A DNA stretch of 64,000 bases from Hyphomicrobium sp. 12-62-95 (GTDB lineage: Bacteria; Pseudomonadota; Alphaproteobacteria; Rhizobiales; Hyphomicrobiaceae), in the NCBI GenBank assembly GCA_002279935.1, contig NCCZ01000006.1, forward strand, positions 62,001 to 126,000. The letters are read 5' to 3'. Shown here in pieces: positions 33,075-41,982 of the stretch (its first letter is position 1; each line of letters starts with the position of its first letter). The notes beneath the pieces are model-generated. The model saw only the letters and a list, made by a program, of their open reading frames with translations. It did no database searches and was not told the origin of the DNA. The translations under genes and the position numbers were made by a program.

Positions 33075-35081
33075 TTACGGCGTTAGTGCCGCGGTCGATT
33101 GCTGGCCGTACTTCTTCAAAATTGCTCGAGCCCGATCCGTCACCGCGTCCGCAATAGCGGCGTGGCCTTCTGCCGTGGGATGAAAGGCGCCCGAGTAGGT
33201 CGCGGCCAGAAGGACCTGGAAGCGCGCCAGGCTCTGGAAAGCCAGAGCGCGTGTGGCGACCGATCCGGCGGCGTGGAAATTACCGGTCAGGAACGCGTCA
33301 TTGGGTGTGCGGAACCAGCGCTGGCGCGAGGCGTAGGCCCGGTAGTCGGTCGGGGCGAAGGGCTCCCACTTGTTATCAACCATGCGGGGAACGCGCAGGT
33401 CATCGGCGATCGAGAAGGCGTTGTCGGTGAAGCCGGCGCAGATGCCGCGACCGATGAAGGCGTTGCGATGGGCGGTGGCGAACGACCAGCCGTGGGTACG
33501 GGCCCCCTTCACCATGACGCGCTGGAGCTGGTCGGCCAAGTCGGAGCCGGCCTTGGCCCGTTTTTGACTGAGTGAGAAATCGCTGGCGACGTCCATGCCG
33601 GCGTTGCCATCGGGGCAGATGCGGCGACCGTCGCCCAAGACGGCGAGCGGGGGATAGGCAGTGAGGATCACGCGGTCGGCTTCGTTCCAGGGCAGGTGCA
33701 GGATGCCGTGGATGGCGCGATTGAGGGCTTTGTAGCGCTCATCGAGCCGATCCATCAACGCCTTGGATTGCATGTTGCCGTGGATCTGGCCGAACCAGCC
33801 GCCAAGCTGGCGCAGCGTGCTGTCGTCGGAGAGCACGGCATTGGCGACGAGGCGGGCGAAGCCGATGTCGTTGCCGCCGATCGAGACGAGGAGCAAGTCG
33901 ATCTTGCGGGCCAGTTCGCGTTTGCACTTCTTGAGGACGAGGCCGCCCTTCAATTCAGGAATGGCGCCGTTGATGTGATAGGCCTCGGGCATGTCGATGA
34001 GGTCGGCGCTCTCGCGGCCGCACTGGGCATCGGCGAGAGCGGAGATTTGCGAGAGGTCGGGCGGATTGGGCGTCCATTCGTTGCCCTTGTAGCGCAGGAA
34101 AAGACCCCAGGTGACTTCGGCGCCCGAGCAGGAGAGGCCGACGAAGGTGACGGCGCGGTGGGGATCTTCGACGGCCAATTGCAGTGCGGCACGGACTTGA
34201 TGCGAGTAGAGCGAGCGGTGGCAGGCGGTGTCGAGCCAGCGGGCGCCTTCTTTGTTGAATGCAGCATCGCCGATGCGCTTCCAATCGCCGATGCGGGCGG
34301 GCAGGCCCGCGAGGCGCACATCCTTGGCGGCATAGGTCGCGGTGCGTTCAGGCGAAAAGCGGACGGGCACGTCGGGATTGCCTTCGCCGGAGCCGAAACT
34401 GTCGCCCATGGCGGCGACGAGAAGATCTGTCACTTTGACATCGGTGCGCGCGATTTCACGGCCGCCAATCTCAACGGTGACGCGTGCGCCGGAGGGATAG
34501 GGAATATCGAACGAGGCTTCTTCGTTGCACTTTTGGCGGACGGACTGGCCGCGCTCGTTGGTCTTGCTCAGCGGCGCGGTGAGCCACGTGCAATCGACGC
34601 GCTGGTCTTCGACGCCGGTAAGTTTCAGGAGGACTTTGTGGGTATTGGGCGAGACGTAGGCGGCGCCGTCGCCGCAGTCGTGGCGGTTGCGCGTTGTGTT
34701 CCAGCAGACGTCGTCGATCATGGTGGCGGCCCAACCGTCAGGATGGCGGGCACTGAGGGCTTGCTCGGCGGCAAGGATGGGGGCGGCACGTTTGGCGGCG
34801 TCGAGCGACAGCCACGTGGCGCGGTGGACTTCGGTGTCGGAGGCGTTCTTGAAGAGGCGGAAGGGATTGGCAACGCGCCATTCGATGGTGACGGCCAGCG
34901 GCGCGACATCAGCGGGCGCGGTGGGATCTGGCGAGGGCGTGTCGGGAGATGCGGCGCCGGCTGGATCGCCGAGCGGCATGCGTTCGATGGTTGTGGGATC
35001 CTGGGCGTGAACCGCGGCGGCGCCGCACATCCAAATCACACCGGCGAGCGCTGCCGCGCACCGAAACCGAAGACCCCGCAT
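33075..35081 (-). CDS. large secreted SGNH/GDSL-type hydrolase
   Basis: 668 residues. Signal peptide of about 26 residues ending AAAVHA. After a Pro/Asp-rich linker and a beta-rich N-terminal part of about 200 residues, the SGNH domain shows block I AAMGDSFGSGEGNP near 222-235 (Ser nucleophile), block III VSIGGNDIGFA near 398-408 and block V SGAFHPTAEGHAAIAD near 628-643 (catalytic Asp replaced by Thr-Ala-Glu around the His). It is much longer than typical esterases and Cys-rich (VCWNTTRNRHDCG). It probably acts on a lipid or an esterified polysaccharide outside the cell. ATG at 35081 with GGAGAG upstream. Confidence 0.78.
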   Translation of the reverse strand: MRGLRFRCAAALAGVIWMCGAAAVHAQDPTTIERMPLGDPAGAASPDTPSPDPTAPADVAPLAVTIEWRVANPFRLFKNASDTEVHRATWLSLDAAKRAAPILAAEQALSARHPDGWAATMIDDVCWNTTRNRHDCGDGAAYVSPNTHKVLLKLTGVEDQRVDCTWLTAPLSKTNERGQSVRQKCNEEASFDIPYPSGARVTVEIGGREIARTDVKVTDLLVAAMGDSFGSGEGNPDVPVRFSPERTATYAAKDVRLAGLPARIGDWKRIGDAAFNKEGARWLDTACHRSLYSHQVRAALQLAVEDPHRAVTFVGLSCSGAEVTWGLFLRYKGNEWTPNPPDLSQISALADAQCGRESADLIDMPEAYHINGAIPELKGGLVLKKCKRELARKIDLLLVSIGGNDIGFARLVANAVLSDDSTLRQLGGWFGQIHGNMQSKALMDRLDERYKALNRAIHGILHLPWNEADRVILTAYPPLAVLGDGRRICPDGNAGMDVASDFSLSQKRAKAGSDLADQLQRVMVKGARTHGWSFATAHRNAFIGRGICAGFTDNAFSIADDLRVPRMVDNKWEPFAPTDYRAYASRQRWFRTPNDAFLTGNFHAAGSVATRALAFQSLARFQVLLAATYSGAFHPTAEGHAAIADAVTDRARAILKKYGQQSTAALTP

Positions 35082-35108
35082 GCATCTCTCCAATGCGTTT
35101 CCGGCTCC

Positions 35109-35936
35109 TTAGAACCGGCCGATCCGTGCTGCGAGCCAGAGCCTCGCTGACCGCTCCAGCGGCGACGGATCAGCGATATCCCGCAGGACATCGCGCCCAT
35201 CCTTTTGAATCGCCCGCAAATATGGCCCGGCAAGGGCGGTGGGCAGTACGACGCGCCGCAGATCAGGACTTATACGCTGCAATTGGGGGCGGAGCGCGGT
35301 CCAGGCGGTCGCAGCATCCGCGATGAGACCGGTCATCGCGCGGCGGAGCGCGGGTTCGTCCACTGCATCCGTTCCCGATGATGCATCTAGACGGTAGGCG
35401 GGAATGGGATAGCGGCCTTTGGCAAAGAGGAAGGGCAGCCGCGCGCAGGTGCGAACGTGGCCGAGGGTTGCGGCGGCGGTCGCCGCGATCGGATCGGAGG
35501 CCATGTGTGGACGGCCTAGAATTGCGGCGCGTAGAGCGAAGGACGTGGCGACCGGCGCGGTCGCGTAGGCATCAAAGGCGTCTTGGGTGGGGAACGGCTC
35601 GGCGTAGAGTTCGGCGGCGTGCGCTTCGATAACGGGAGCCATCAATTCGGAGAGTGGCGCTGGCAGGCGCGGCTCGAGGGCGAGAGCGGCGTCGGCCACG
35701 GGATGGCCGGAGGCGGCTTTGGCGGCGAAGGCGTCGCGCCACCATTGGAGGCGGATTTCGCCCAGCGTGGCGTCGCTGACATGGAGTGGGATGCGGGCGA
35801 GTTCGCCGAAGAGTGCGGCCAGGGTGAGCAGATCGGCTTGGTGTGCGCGGGGGGCGAGAAGTGCCGACAGATAGTCGTCGTAGGCCAATTCGCGCGCGGC
35901 GCGGACGACTTCAGCGCGTTCGGTCTCGCCGGACAT
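35109..35936 (-). CDS. squalene/phytoene synthase-like protein, NDUFAF6 homolog
   Basis: 275 residues. The fold matches squalene/phytoene synthases, but the first Asp-rich motif is replaced (LFGELARIPLHVSDATLGEI), and the LQWWRDAF segment near 66-73 follows the mitochondrial complex I assembly factor NDUFAF6. So it is probably not a prenyl synthase. The start at 35936 is 5 bases after the stop of the Mth938 gene, which is homologous to NDUFAF3, another complex I assembly factor. The pairing supports a shared role in membrane complex assembly; this is inference. Confidence 0.8.
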   Translation of the reverse strand: MSGETERAEVVRAARELAYDDYLSALLAPRAHQADLLTLAALFGELARIPLHVSDATLGEIRLQWWRDAFAAKAASGHPVADAALALEPRLPAPLSELMAPVIEAHAAELYAEPFPTQDAFDAYATAPVATSFALRAAILGRPHMASDPIAATAAATLGHVRTCARLPFLFAKGRYPIPAYRLDASSGTDAVDEPALRRAMTGLIADAATAWTALRPQLQRISPDLRRVVLPTALAGPYLRAIQKDGRDVLRDIADPSPLERSARLWLAARIGRF

Positions 35937-35940
35937 GGCG

Positions 35941-36318
35941 CTACTCCACGGCCAGTAGAGCTGCGGAGACATCGCGGTCTTCGGCGAGCAACACGTTGTA
36001 GGTGCGGGCAGCGGCGCCGGTATCCATGATTTCCAGCCATAGGCCGGCTTCGCGAAAGGCTGCCATGACGGAGGGAGACGGGAACTGGGGGGTGAGGCCG
36101 GTTCCGAGAAGGAGGACGCCAGTGGCGGCGCCTTCAGCTTGCAGCTGCGGGATGAGATCCGGCCCGACGTCCGCGATGGTGTTGGCACTCCAGGCGATGA
36201 CGCCGCCGGGAACGCACAGGATCGATCCCCGGTGGCTCATGCCGGCGAAACGGAAGCCGCCGTTGCCATAGGCATCTATTGGCGCGCGGCCGGGATAGCG
36301 GGGCGTGGCGTCGGTCAT
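35941..36318 (-). CDS. Mth938-like domain protein, NDUFAF3 homolog
   Basis: 125 residues, a single Mth938 domain (DUF498): GNGGFRFAGMSHRGSILCVP near 18-37, LLGTGLTPQFPSPSVMAAF near 69-87, and an MDTGAAARTYNVLLAEDR end. The family includes mitochondrial NDUFAF3. In many alphaproteobacteria the gene lies beside secDF, as here. Coupled to the NDUFAF6-like gene downstream with a 4-base gap. Confidence 0.85.
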   Translation of the reverse strand: MTDATPRYPGRAPIDAYGNGGFRFAGMSHRGSILCVPGGVIAWSANTIADVGPDLIPQLQAEGAATGVLLLGTGLTPQFPSPSVMAAFREAGLWLEIMDTGAAARTYNVLLAEDRDVSAALLAVE

Positions 36319-36364
36319 GGAGAACGCGCCTTCTCGTTGACTAGTCGTGCGGACTGTTTTCGGG

Positions 36365-37312
36365 TCAGCCCGCGGTCTTGGCCTCCGAGCCGACGACGGT
36401 TTCGCGCTTCACGCCCAGGTATTCCAGGATCGGGGCTCCGATGAAGATCGACGAGTAGGTGCCGATCAGCACGCCGAAGAGCATGGCGAAGGTGAAATTG
36501 TGAATTACCGCGCCGCCGAGGAAGAAGAGCGCGACCAGCACGACGATCGTGGTGACACCAGTGAGGATGGTGCGCGAGAGCGTTTCGTTGATCGACAGGT
36601 TCAAAAGTTCCGTCAGGTCCATTCGTTTATACTTGCGCAAGTTTTCTCGGATGCGGTCGGCGACCACGACAGTGTCGTTGACCGAGTAGCCGAGAATGGT
36701 CAGCAAGGCCGCGACGATGGATAGGTCGAACTCCATCTGGAACAGTGAGAAGATTCCGGCCGTCACAAGTACGTCGTGGGCCAGGGCCACCAGTGTGCCG
36801 ACGGCGAACTGCCATTCGAAGCGGAACCACACATACATCATGATGGCGACGATGGAGGCCAACACGGCAATGGTGCCGGTGCGGCGCAGTTCGCTCGACA
36901 CGGCGGGGCCGACGATTTCGACACGGCGCTGCTCGAAGCCATCGCCCAAAACGCCTTGAACCTTCTTGAGCGCATCCTGCTGGGCCTGCTCGCCGCCGGG
37001 CTGTTCTTCAATTCGGATCAGCGCATCCTGCGGCGTGCCGAAGCTTTGGATCTGGACGTCGCCAAGGCCCAACGCACCGATCTTGGTTCGCAACGCGGCG
37101 ATGTCGGCATCTCCCTGCGTCGCTCTCACTTCGATCATGGCGCCGCCCTTGAAGTCGACGCCGTAGTTGAAGCCCTTGGTGAAGATCAAGACAAGAGAGA
37201 TCGCCATCGCGGCGAGCGACGCGAAAAAGCAGATGTCCTTGAACTTCATAAAGTTCAAGCGCGTGCCGTGCGGAAAGAAGTCATAGCCCTTGAAGTCGGG
37301 AACGAGGAACAT
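36365..37312 (-). CDS. secF: protein translocase subunit SecF
   Basis: 315 residues, six membrane helices with one periplasmic domain (about 50-135). KGFNYGVDFKGGAMIEVR near 46-63 is the family N-terminal motif; SIVAALLTILGYSVNDTVVV near 202-221 carries the conserved Asp of helix 4, used for proton-driven pulling of exported proteins. Follows secD by 13 bases. Confidence 0.96.
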   Translation of the reverse strand: MFLVPDFKGYDFFPHGTRLNFMKFKDICFFASLAAMAISLVLIFTKGFNYGVDFKGGAMIEVRATQGDADIAALRTKIGALGLGDVQIQSFGTPQDALIRIEEQPGGEQAQQDALKKVQGVLGDGFEQRRVEIVGPAVSSELRRTGTIAVLASIVAIMMYVWFRFEWQFAVGTLVALAHDVLVTAGIFSLFQMEFDLSIVAALLTILGYSVNDTVVVADRIRENLRKYKRMDLTELLNLSINETLSRTILTGVTTIVVLVALFFLGGAVIHNFTFAMLFGVLIGTYSSIFIGAPILEYLGVKRETVVGSEAKTAG

Positions 37313-37325
37313 TCGTGTGTCCTTG

Positions 37326-38954
37326 TCAGATCGGAACTTGGAGCGAGCGAGACTTGCTGGTCTTGGCGTTCTTCAACCACATCGCAGCCAACAGGCGTGT
37401 GATGGTGACGGCGGCGAAGACCGATGTGATGATACCGAGCGAGAGCGTGACGGCGAAGCCGCGGATCGGACCGGAGCCAAGCCAAAACATGATGAGAGCG
37501 GCAACGAACGTGGTCAGCTGGCTATCAAGAATGGTGACGAATGCGCGCTGGAAACCGCCGTCAATGGCGGCGATGGCGGTTTTGCCGGCACGGAGTTCTT
37601 CGCGGATGCGCTCATAAATGAGCACGTTGGCGTCGACGGCCATGGCGATGGTGAGCACGAAGCCGGCGATGCCGGGCAGCGTGAGCGTGGTGCCGATGGC
37701 GGACATCAGGGCGAGGATGAGAATGCCGTGGACCAGGAGGCCGATGACGGCATAGACACCGAATGTGCCGTAGGCGATGACCGTCATGATCAGCGCCGCA
37801 CCCAGGCCGATGACGCCGGCGCGCATGCCGGCTGCAATCGAGTCGGCACCAAGCGAGGGACCGACGGTGCGCTCTTCGACCACCGTTAGCTTGGCGGGCA
37901 GCGCGCCGGAGCGGAGCTGGATGGCGAGGTTGTTGGCCGTTTCGACGGAGAAGTTGCCGGAGATCTGCCCCGTGCCGCCGAGGATTGCCTCACGGATGAC
38001 GGGGGCGGAGATCACCTTGTCGTCGAGCATGATCGCGAACGGGCGGCCGACGTTTTCCTGGGTGTACTTGCCGAACTTGCGGGCACCCGAGGTATTGAAG
38101 CGGAACGAAATGATCGGTTCCGTCGTGCGCTGGTCGAAGCCGGGCTGGGCGTCTTCGAGATCGTCGCCGGGGACGATGGACGTTTCCTGCAGCAGATATT
38201 CGGCGGGCGCACCGCGTTCGGTATCGGTGCTGGCGTAGATCTTGAAGCCGAGCGGAATGCGCGTCGCGCGGGCTTCCTCGGGGCTGAGCGTCGGGTGGAC
38301 AGCGTGGAATGAAAGTTTGGCGGTCTGTCCGATCAATTCCTTCAGCTGGCGGGTATCGCTGAGGCCTGGATACTGGACAAGAATGCGATCCTTGCCCTGG
38401 CGGACGACGGTGGATTCAGCTGTGCCCAGCGCGTTGACGCGGCGGTTGACGGTTTCGATGGAGGCTGTCGTTGCATTGGTAAGGCGCTGATCGAAGCCCT
38501 GCGCGGTGGGCGTGATCGTGAACTGGTTGTTGCCAACCGGGTCGACGGTGAGGTCGGTGCCGGCGGTGCCGAGGACGGCGTTGCCGATCGGCGAGACCAG
38601 CTTCTTGAGTTCGGTCTCGGCGCGGGCGGCATCCTCAGGCTTCACCAGCGTGATCTTAACGGCGTTGCCGTCGACGCCGATGGCGGAGAAGCCAACCTTG
38701 GCTTCGCGCAGGTTGGCGCGGGCGGCATCCTGAACGCCCTGGAGCCAATCCTTGCGGATCTCGTTCTGGTCGATGGAAAGCAGGAGATGGGCGCCGCCCT
38801 GCAGGTCGAGGCCGAGCGGCATCTGGCGCTTGGGCATGAAGTCGGGCCAGCCGGCCAGCGTCTGCTTGGACACGAAATTGGGCAGCGCGAACAGGATCCC
38901 CGTGAGGACCGTCAGGATGATCGCGATGATTTTCCAGCGTTCGAAGTGCAGCAT
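37326..38954 (-). CDS. secD: protein translocase subunit SecD
   Basis: 542 residues. LGLDLQGGAHLLLSID near 48-63 opens the periplasmic P1 base domain; the head follows, and GLLVHGILILALMSAIGTTL and AMAVDANVLIYERIREELRAG near 438-458 carry the membrane Asp/Arg relay. With SecF it uses the proton gradient to complete export through SecYEG. It forms an operon with secF and probably yajC. Confidence 0.96.
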   Translation of the reverse strand: MLHFERWKIIAIILTVLTGILFALPNFVSKQTLAGWPDFMPKRQMPLGLDLQGGAHLLLSIDQNEIRKDWLQGVQDAARANLREAKVGFSAIGVDGNAVKITLVKPEDAARAETELKKLVSPIGNAVLGTAGTDLTVDPVGNNQFTITPTAQGFDQRLTNATTASIETVNRRVNALGTAESTVVRQGKDRILVQYPGLSDTRQLKELIGQTAKLSFHAVHPTLSPEEARATRIPLGFKIYASTDTERGAPAEYLLQETSIVPGDDLEDAQPGFDQRTTEPIISFRFNTSGARKFGKYTQENVGRPFAIMLDDKVISAPVIREAILGGTGQISGNFSVETANNLAIQLRSGALPAKLTVVEERTVGPSLGADSIAAGMRAGVIGLGAALIMTVIAYGTFGVYAVIGLLVHGILILALMSAIGTTLTLPGIAGFVLTIAMAVDANVLIYERIREELRAGKTAIAAIDGGFQRAFVTILDSQLTTFVAALIMFWLGSGPIRGFAVTLSLGIITSVFAAVTITRLLAAMWLKNAKTSKSRSLQVPI

Positions 38955-39034
38955 CGGGCCTCACCCTATTTAAGTCTTTTCGCGCGCACGAGCGGGCGCG
39001 CGGCCATTTCGGCTTTATCGCAGGCGCTCAAACG

Positions 39035-39373
39035 TCAGGCGGATTCCTTGACCGGTTCGCCCTTGGCGCGCACATCCATCAGGGTGGAGCGTAGGATACG
39101 GATGCGCAAAGTATCGGAGAGTTCGACTTCGATTTCGTCGGAGCCTTCGGAGACCTTCGTGACCTTGCCGACCATCCCGCCAGACGTGACGACCGTGTCA
39201 CCGCGGCGGACCTTTTCCACCATGTCGCGGTGCTGGGCAGCGCGCTGCGATTGCGGACGGATGACGAGGAAATAGAAGATCACAACCATGAGAAGCATGG
39301 GGATCAGGAGGCCCGTGAACGGGTCGGGACCGGCTGCCGGGGTCGCCTGTGCGAAAGCGGGGTCGATGAACAT
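39035..39373 (-). CDS. yajC: Sec translocase accessory protein YajC
   Basis: 112 residues. One N-terminal membrane helix (LLIPMLLMVVIFYFLVIRPQ near 24-43), the conserved QRAAQHRDMVEKVRRGDTVV stretch and a small beta domain. Typical family length, at the head of yajC-secD-secF. Confidence 0.93.
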   Translation of the reverse strand: MFIDPAFAQATPAAGPDPFTGLLIPMLLMVVIFYFLVIRPQSQRAAQHRDMVEKVRRGDTVVTSGGMVGKVTKVSEGSDEIEVELSDTLRIRILRSTLMDVRAKGEPVKESA

Positions 39374-39612
39374 TTTCGTCGTTGTCCTCTTCTTCGCCGG
39401 CCGCGTGGCGCAGCGTGTCGGTTATGGCCCAAGGGCAAATAGGCAGCGTTGCGGGGTCAGATAACCCCACCCTGCTGCCGGTCCAAGGGAATTTCGCCGG
39501 ACTATAGTGGCGAACGCCTGCTTTGCAACCGGATCGGACTAGGCGACAACCCGGTGTGGGGCGTAGAACGGCGCCTCATCGGACTTTGCAAAGACAACGG
39601 AGAATCAACGGG

Positions 39613-40488
39613 ATGGCGGATGGGGCGCAGGAAGCTGATCTGGCGGCGTTGCTGGCTCGCGTTGCCGATGCCCTGGAGCGGTTGGCGCCAGCAGCGCCGA
39701 AAACGGCCAATTTCAAGCTGGCGGACGCGTTCGTGTGGCAGGGAGCGGGGAGCTTTTTTGAGCCGGTCGCCCGGGTGAACCGGGTGCCGCTGGCGCTTTT
39801 GACGGGCATCGATCTGGCGGCGGGGCAGTTGCTGGCGAACACGGAGCGGTTTCAGCGCGGCTTGCCGGCCAACAACGCGCTGCTCTGGGGCGCGCGGGGG
39901 ATGGGCAAATCGAGCCTCGTCAAAGCCGTGCACGCGGAGGTTTCGGCGCAGAGTAGCGGCGGGTTGAAGCTCGTCGAGATCCACCGCGAGGATATTGCGA
40001 CGCTGCCGGCATGCCTTGCCGCGCTGAAGGCGGCGCCGTTCCGGTTCATTGTGTTCTGCGACGACCTTTCGTTCGACAAGGACGACACGAGCTACAAATC
40101 GCTGAAGGCAGTTTTGGAAGGCGGCGTCGAGGGACGGCCGCAGAACGTGCTGTTTTACGCGACCTCGAACCGGCGGCATCTGATGCCGCGCGAGATGGTG
40201 GAGAACGAGCGCTCGACGGCGATCAATCCGGCGGAGGCGGTGGAAGAAAAAGTTTCGCTGTCGGACCGATTCGGGCTGTGGCTCGGCTTTCACAACTGCA
40301 CGCAGGATCAGTATCTCGGGATGGTGCGCGATTATGCGCGGTTCTACGGGCTCGATGTGGAACCGGCGGAGTTGGAGCGGGACGCGCTGGAGTGGAGCGC
40401 AACGCGGGGCGCGCGGTCGGGGCGCGTGGCGTGGCAATACATTCAGGACTTGGCAGGGCGGCTCGGCGTGACACTCGATCGGGTGTAG
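39613..40488 (+). CDS. DUF815 family AAA+ ATPase
   Basis: 291 residues. Walker A GARGMGKSSLVKA near 93-105, Walker B IVFCDDLSF near 147-155, sensor-1 ATSNRRHLMPREM near 182-194, and the DUF815 motif SLSDRFGLWLGFHNC. Cellular role unknown; very often beside yajC in alphaproteobacteria. GGAGAA upstream of the ATG at 39613 fixes the start. Confidence 0.88.
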   Translation: MADGAQEADLAALLARVADALERLAPAAPKTANFKLADAFVWQGAGSFFEPVARVNRVPLALLTGIDLAAGQLLANTERFQRGLPANNALLWGARGMGKSSLVKAVHAEVSAQSSGGLKLVEIHREDIATLPACLAALKAAPFRFIVFCDDLSFDKDDTSYKSLKAVLEGGVEGRPQNVLFYATSNRRHLMPREMVENERSTAINPAEAVEEKVSLSDRFGLWLGFHNCTQDQYLGMVRDYARFYGLDVEPAELERDALEWSATRGARSGRVAWQYIQDLAGRLGVTLDRV

Positions 40489-40502
40489 GACGGCTGGGCA
40501 TG

Positions 40503-40535
40503 AAAAAAGGGCCGCGGTTTCCCGTGGCCCTTCTA
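40503..40535. terminator. bidirectional hairpin terminator
   Basis: AGGGCCGCGG pairs with CCGTGGCCCT (one G-T pair) around a short loop, flanked by six A on the left and TTCTAGTTTA on the right. It lies between the convergent DUF815 and LytM genes and could serve both. Confidence 0.7.
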
Positions 40536-40557
40536 GTTTAGACGATGTTCGCGCGCT

Positions 40558-41922
40558 TTAGTTCTTTTCCAGATAGCCGGTCGGGTCGACAGGTGTCTGA
40601 TCGCGGCGGACTTCGAAGTGCAGTTGCGGTTGATCGACGGCGCCGGTCTTGCCCGCTTTTGCAATCACCTGCCCGCGGTTCACGCGATCGCCGCGTTTGA
40701 CGAGGATTTCGCTCGCATGCGCGTAAGCGGTGACGAGGCCGTTGTCGTGGCGCACGAGGATCAGGTTGCCGTAGCCCTTGAGTTCGCTGCCGGCGTAGGC
40801 GACGGAACCCGTTTCGGCGGCGTGGATGTCGGTGCCATTGGGGACGGAGATGTTGATCCCGTCATTGTGGGTGCCGTCGGACCGCGGGCCGAAGCCGGCA
40901 ATGATGCGGCCTTTAGCCGGCCAGCGCAGTTTGCCGTCGGCGACGGACCCGGAGGCGGGAGCCGGGTTGGTGACAGCGGCGGCGGTGCCGGGATCGAGAG
41001 CTGCGACTTTCTTTTCCGTTTCAGCGGACGAGTTCAAAATTCTCGGTGTGGCTGACAGGGCGGCCGGCTCCATCGGCACCGAGGGCGCGTTGGCGGTGAC
41101 CGGCGGCTGAGCAGGCGGCGTCAGAGCCGGAGCCGACGACGGTGTGGCGGGCGCTTCGGCCATCACGGCTCCGGCTACGCCGGGGATCTTGAGTACAGTG
41201 CCGGGCTTGACGCGGCGCACGTCGGCGATGCCGTTGTAGCGCTGCAGGTCGTCGAGTTTGACCTTGTTGTTGCGGGCGACGTTGTAGAGGCTGTCACCGG
41301 CTTTGATGGTGTAAGTTCCGGTCCAGTCGGCAGGGGCTGGGACAGCGGCCACGACGGGCGCAGGTGCAGGGCGCGGGCGTGCAACGGCCTTGCCCGAGGG
41401 CAGCGCCAGTTTCTGGCCGGGCTTGAGTGCGGGCGACGTGAGGTTGTTCACGCGCATCAGTTCGTTCAGCGACACGTTGTAACGCTTGGAGAGGCCGTAA
41501 AGCGTGTCGCCGCGCTGGACTTCGATGTCTTGGCCGCGTTCCTGCGGATCGACGGACGGCGGCGGGGGCGCGAAGGATGTCGCGGGCGGCGGCAGCTCGC
41601 GCTGGCGGGCGACGGGTTCGGGTTCGGAGACCGGCGGCGGAAGCGTGGCGACCTCGATGCTGCGTTCAACCGGCGGCGGCGGATTGTAGGCAGCCGGAGG
41701 CGGCGCGTCGTCGATCACGGGTTCGGCGCCGAGCGCTGAGCGTTCGGAGGGCGCGATGGACGCCGTCGAAGGATCGTTGAAGTTCGCGGAGGCTGGAAAA
41801 TCGAAGCGCGCAATATCCGCGCTGCAGCCACCGGCAGCGAGAGCCGCGGCGATGGCGAGAAGTTTTGACTGGCGGCCGATGGAACGGCGGCCGGAGGAAC
41901 CGGAACGCAGGAAACTGGACAT
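40558..41922 (-). CDS. LysM-LytM envelope protein, degenerate peptidase (NlpD/DipM-like)
   Basis: 454 residues. Lipobox AAGGCSAD near 33; Pro-rich linker; LysM 1 near 140-182 (LYGLSKRYNVSLNELMRVNN), LysM 2 near 200-245; LytM (M23) domain near 345-450. Zinc sites are changed: GTHNDGINI has Asn where active enzymes have Asp, and the HxH motif is QLHFEV with Gln in the first position. Like NlpD and EnvC it probably activates amidases at the septum rather than cutting peptidoglycan. ATG at 41922 with GAGGTG upstream. A CtrA-type box lies about 45 bases upstream. Confidence 0.83.
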   Translation of the reverse strand: MSSFLRSGSSGRRSIGRQSKLLAIAAALAAGGCSADIARFDFPASANFNDPSTASIAPSERSALGAEPVIDDAPPPAAYNPPPPVERSIEVATLPPPVSEPEPVARQRELPPPATSFAPPPPSVDPQERGQDIEVQRGDTLYGLSKRYNVSLNELMRVNNLTSPALKPGQKLALPSGKAVARPRPAPAPVVAAVPAPADWTGTYTIKAGDSLYNVARNNKVKLDDLQRYNGIADVRRVKPGTVLKIPGVAGAVMAEAPATPSSAPALTPPAQPPVTANAPSVPMEPAALSATPRILNSSAETEKKVAALDPGTAAAVTNPAPASGSVADGKLRWPAKGRIIAGFGPRSDGTHNDGINISVPNGTDIHAAETGSVAYAGSELKGYGNLILVRHDNGLVTAYAHASEILVKRGDRVNRGQVIAKAGKTGAVDQPQLHFEVRRDQTPVDPTGYLEKN

Positions 41923-41955
41923 GGTACGCACCTCACTACCCACACCATCCATTAA

Positions 41956-41973
41956 CCGTTAACCGGTTAACGG
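41956..41973. repeat. perfect 18-base palindrome with two HpaI sites
   Basis: CCGTTAACCGGTTAACGG is fully self-complementary and lies 34 bases upstream of the LytM gene start, overlapping the CtrA-type box on its right. Confidence 0.8.
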
Positions 41974-41982
41974 GGCCTTAAC
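41967..41982 (-). promoter_or_regulatory. CtrA-type box TTAA-N7-TTAAC
   Basis: TTAACGGGGCCTTAAC reads as an exact TTAA-N7-TTAA(C) match on both strands, the binding site of the cell-cycle regulator CtrA. It is about 45-60 bases upstream of the LytM gene start. That CtrA exists in this organism is assumed from its lineage. Confidence 0.55.

Noticed and set aside
33696..35150. 484-codon frame antisense to the SGNH hydrolase gene
   Set aside because: Shadow frame; the SGNH blocks on the other strand are unmistakable.
39493..39514. TTCGCC...GGCGAA with an inner ACTATAGT as an operator upstream of yajC
   Set aside because: The arms are offset by two bases and no -35 element fits at the right distance; too weak to report as a site.
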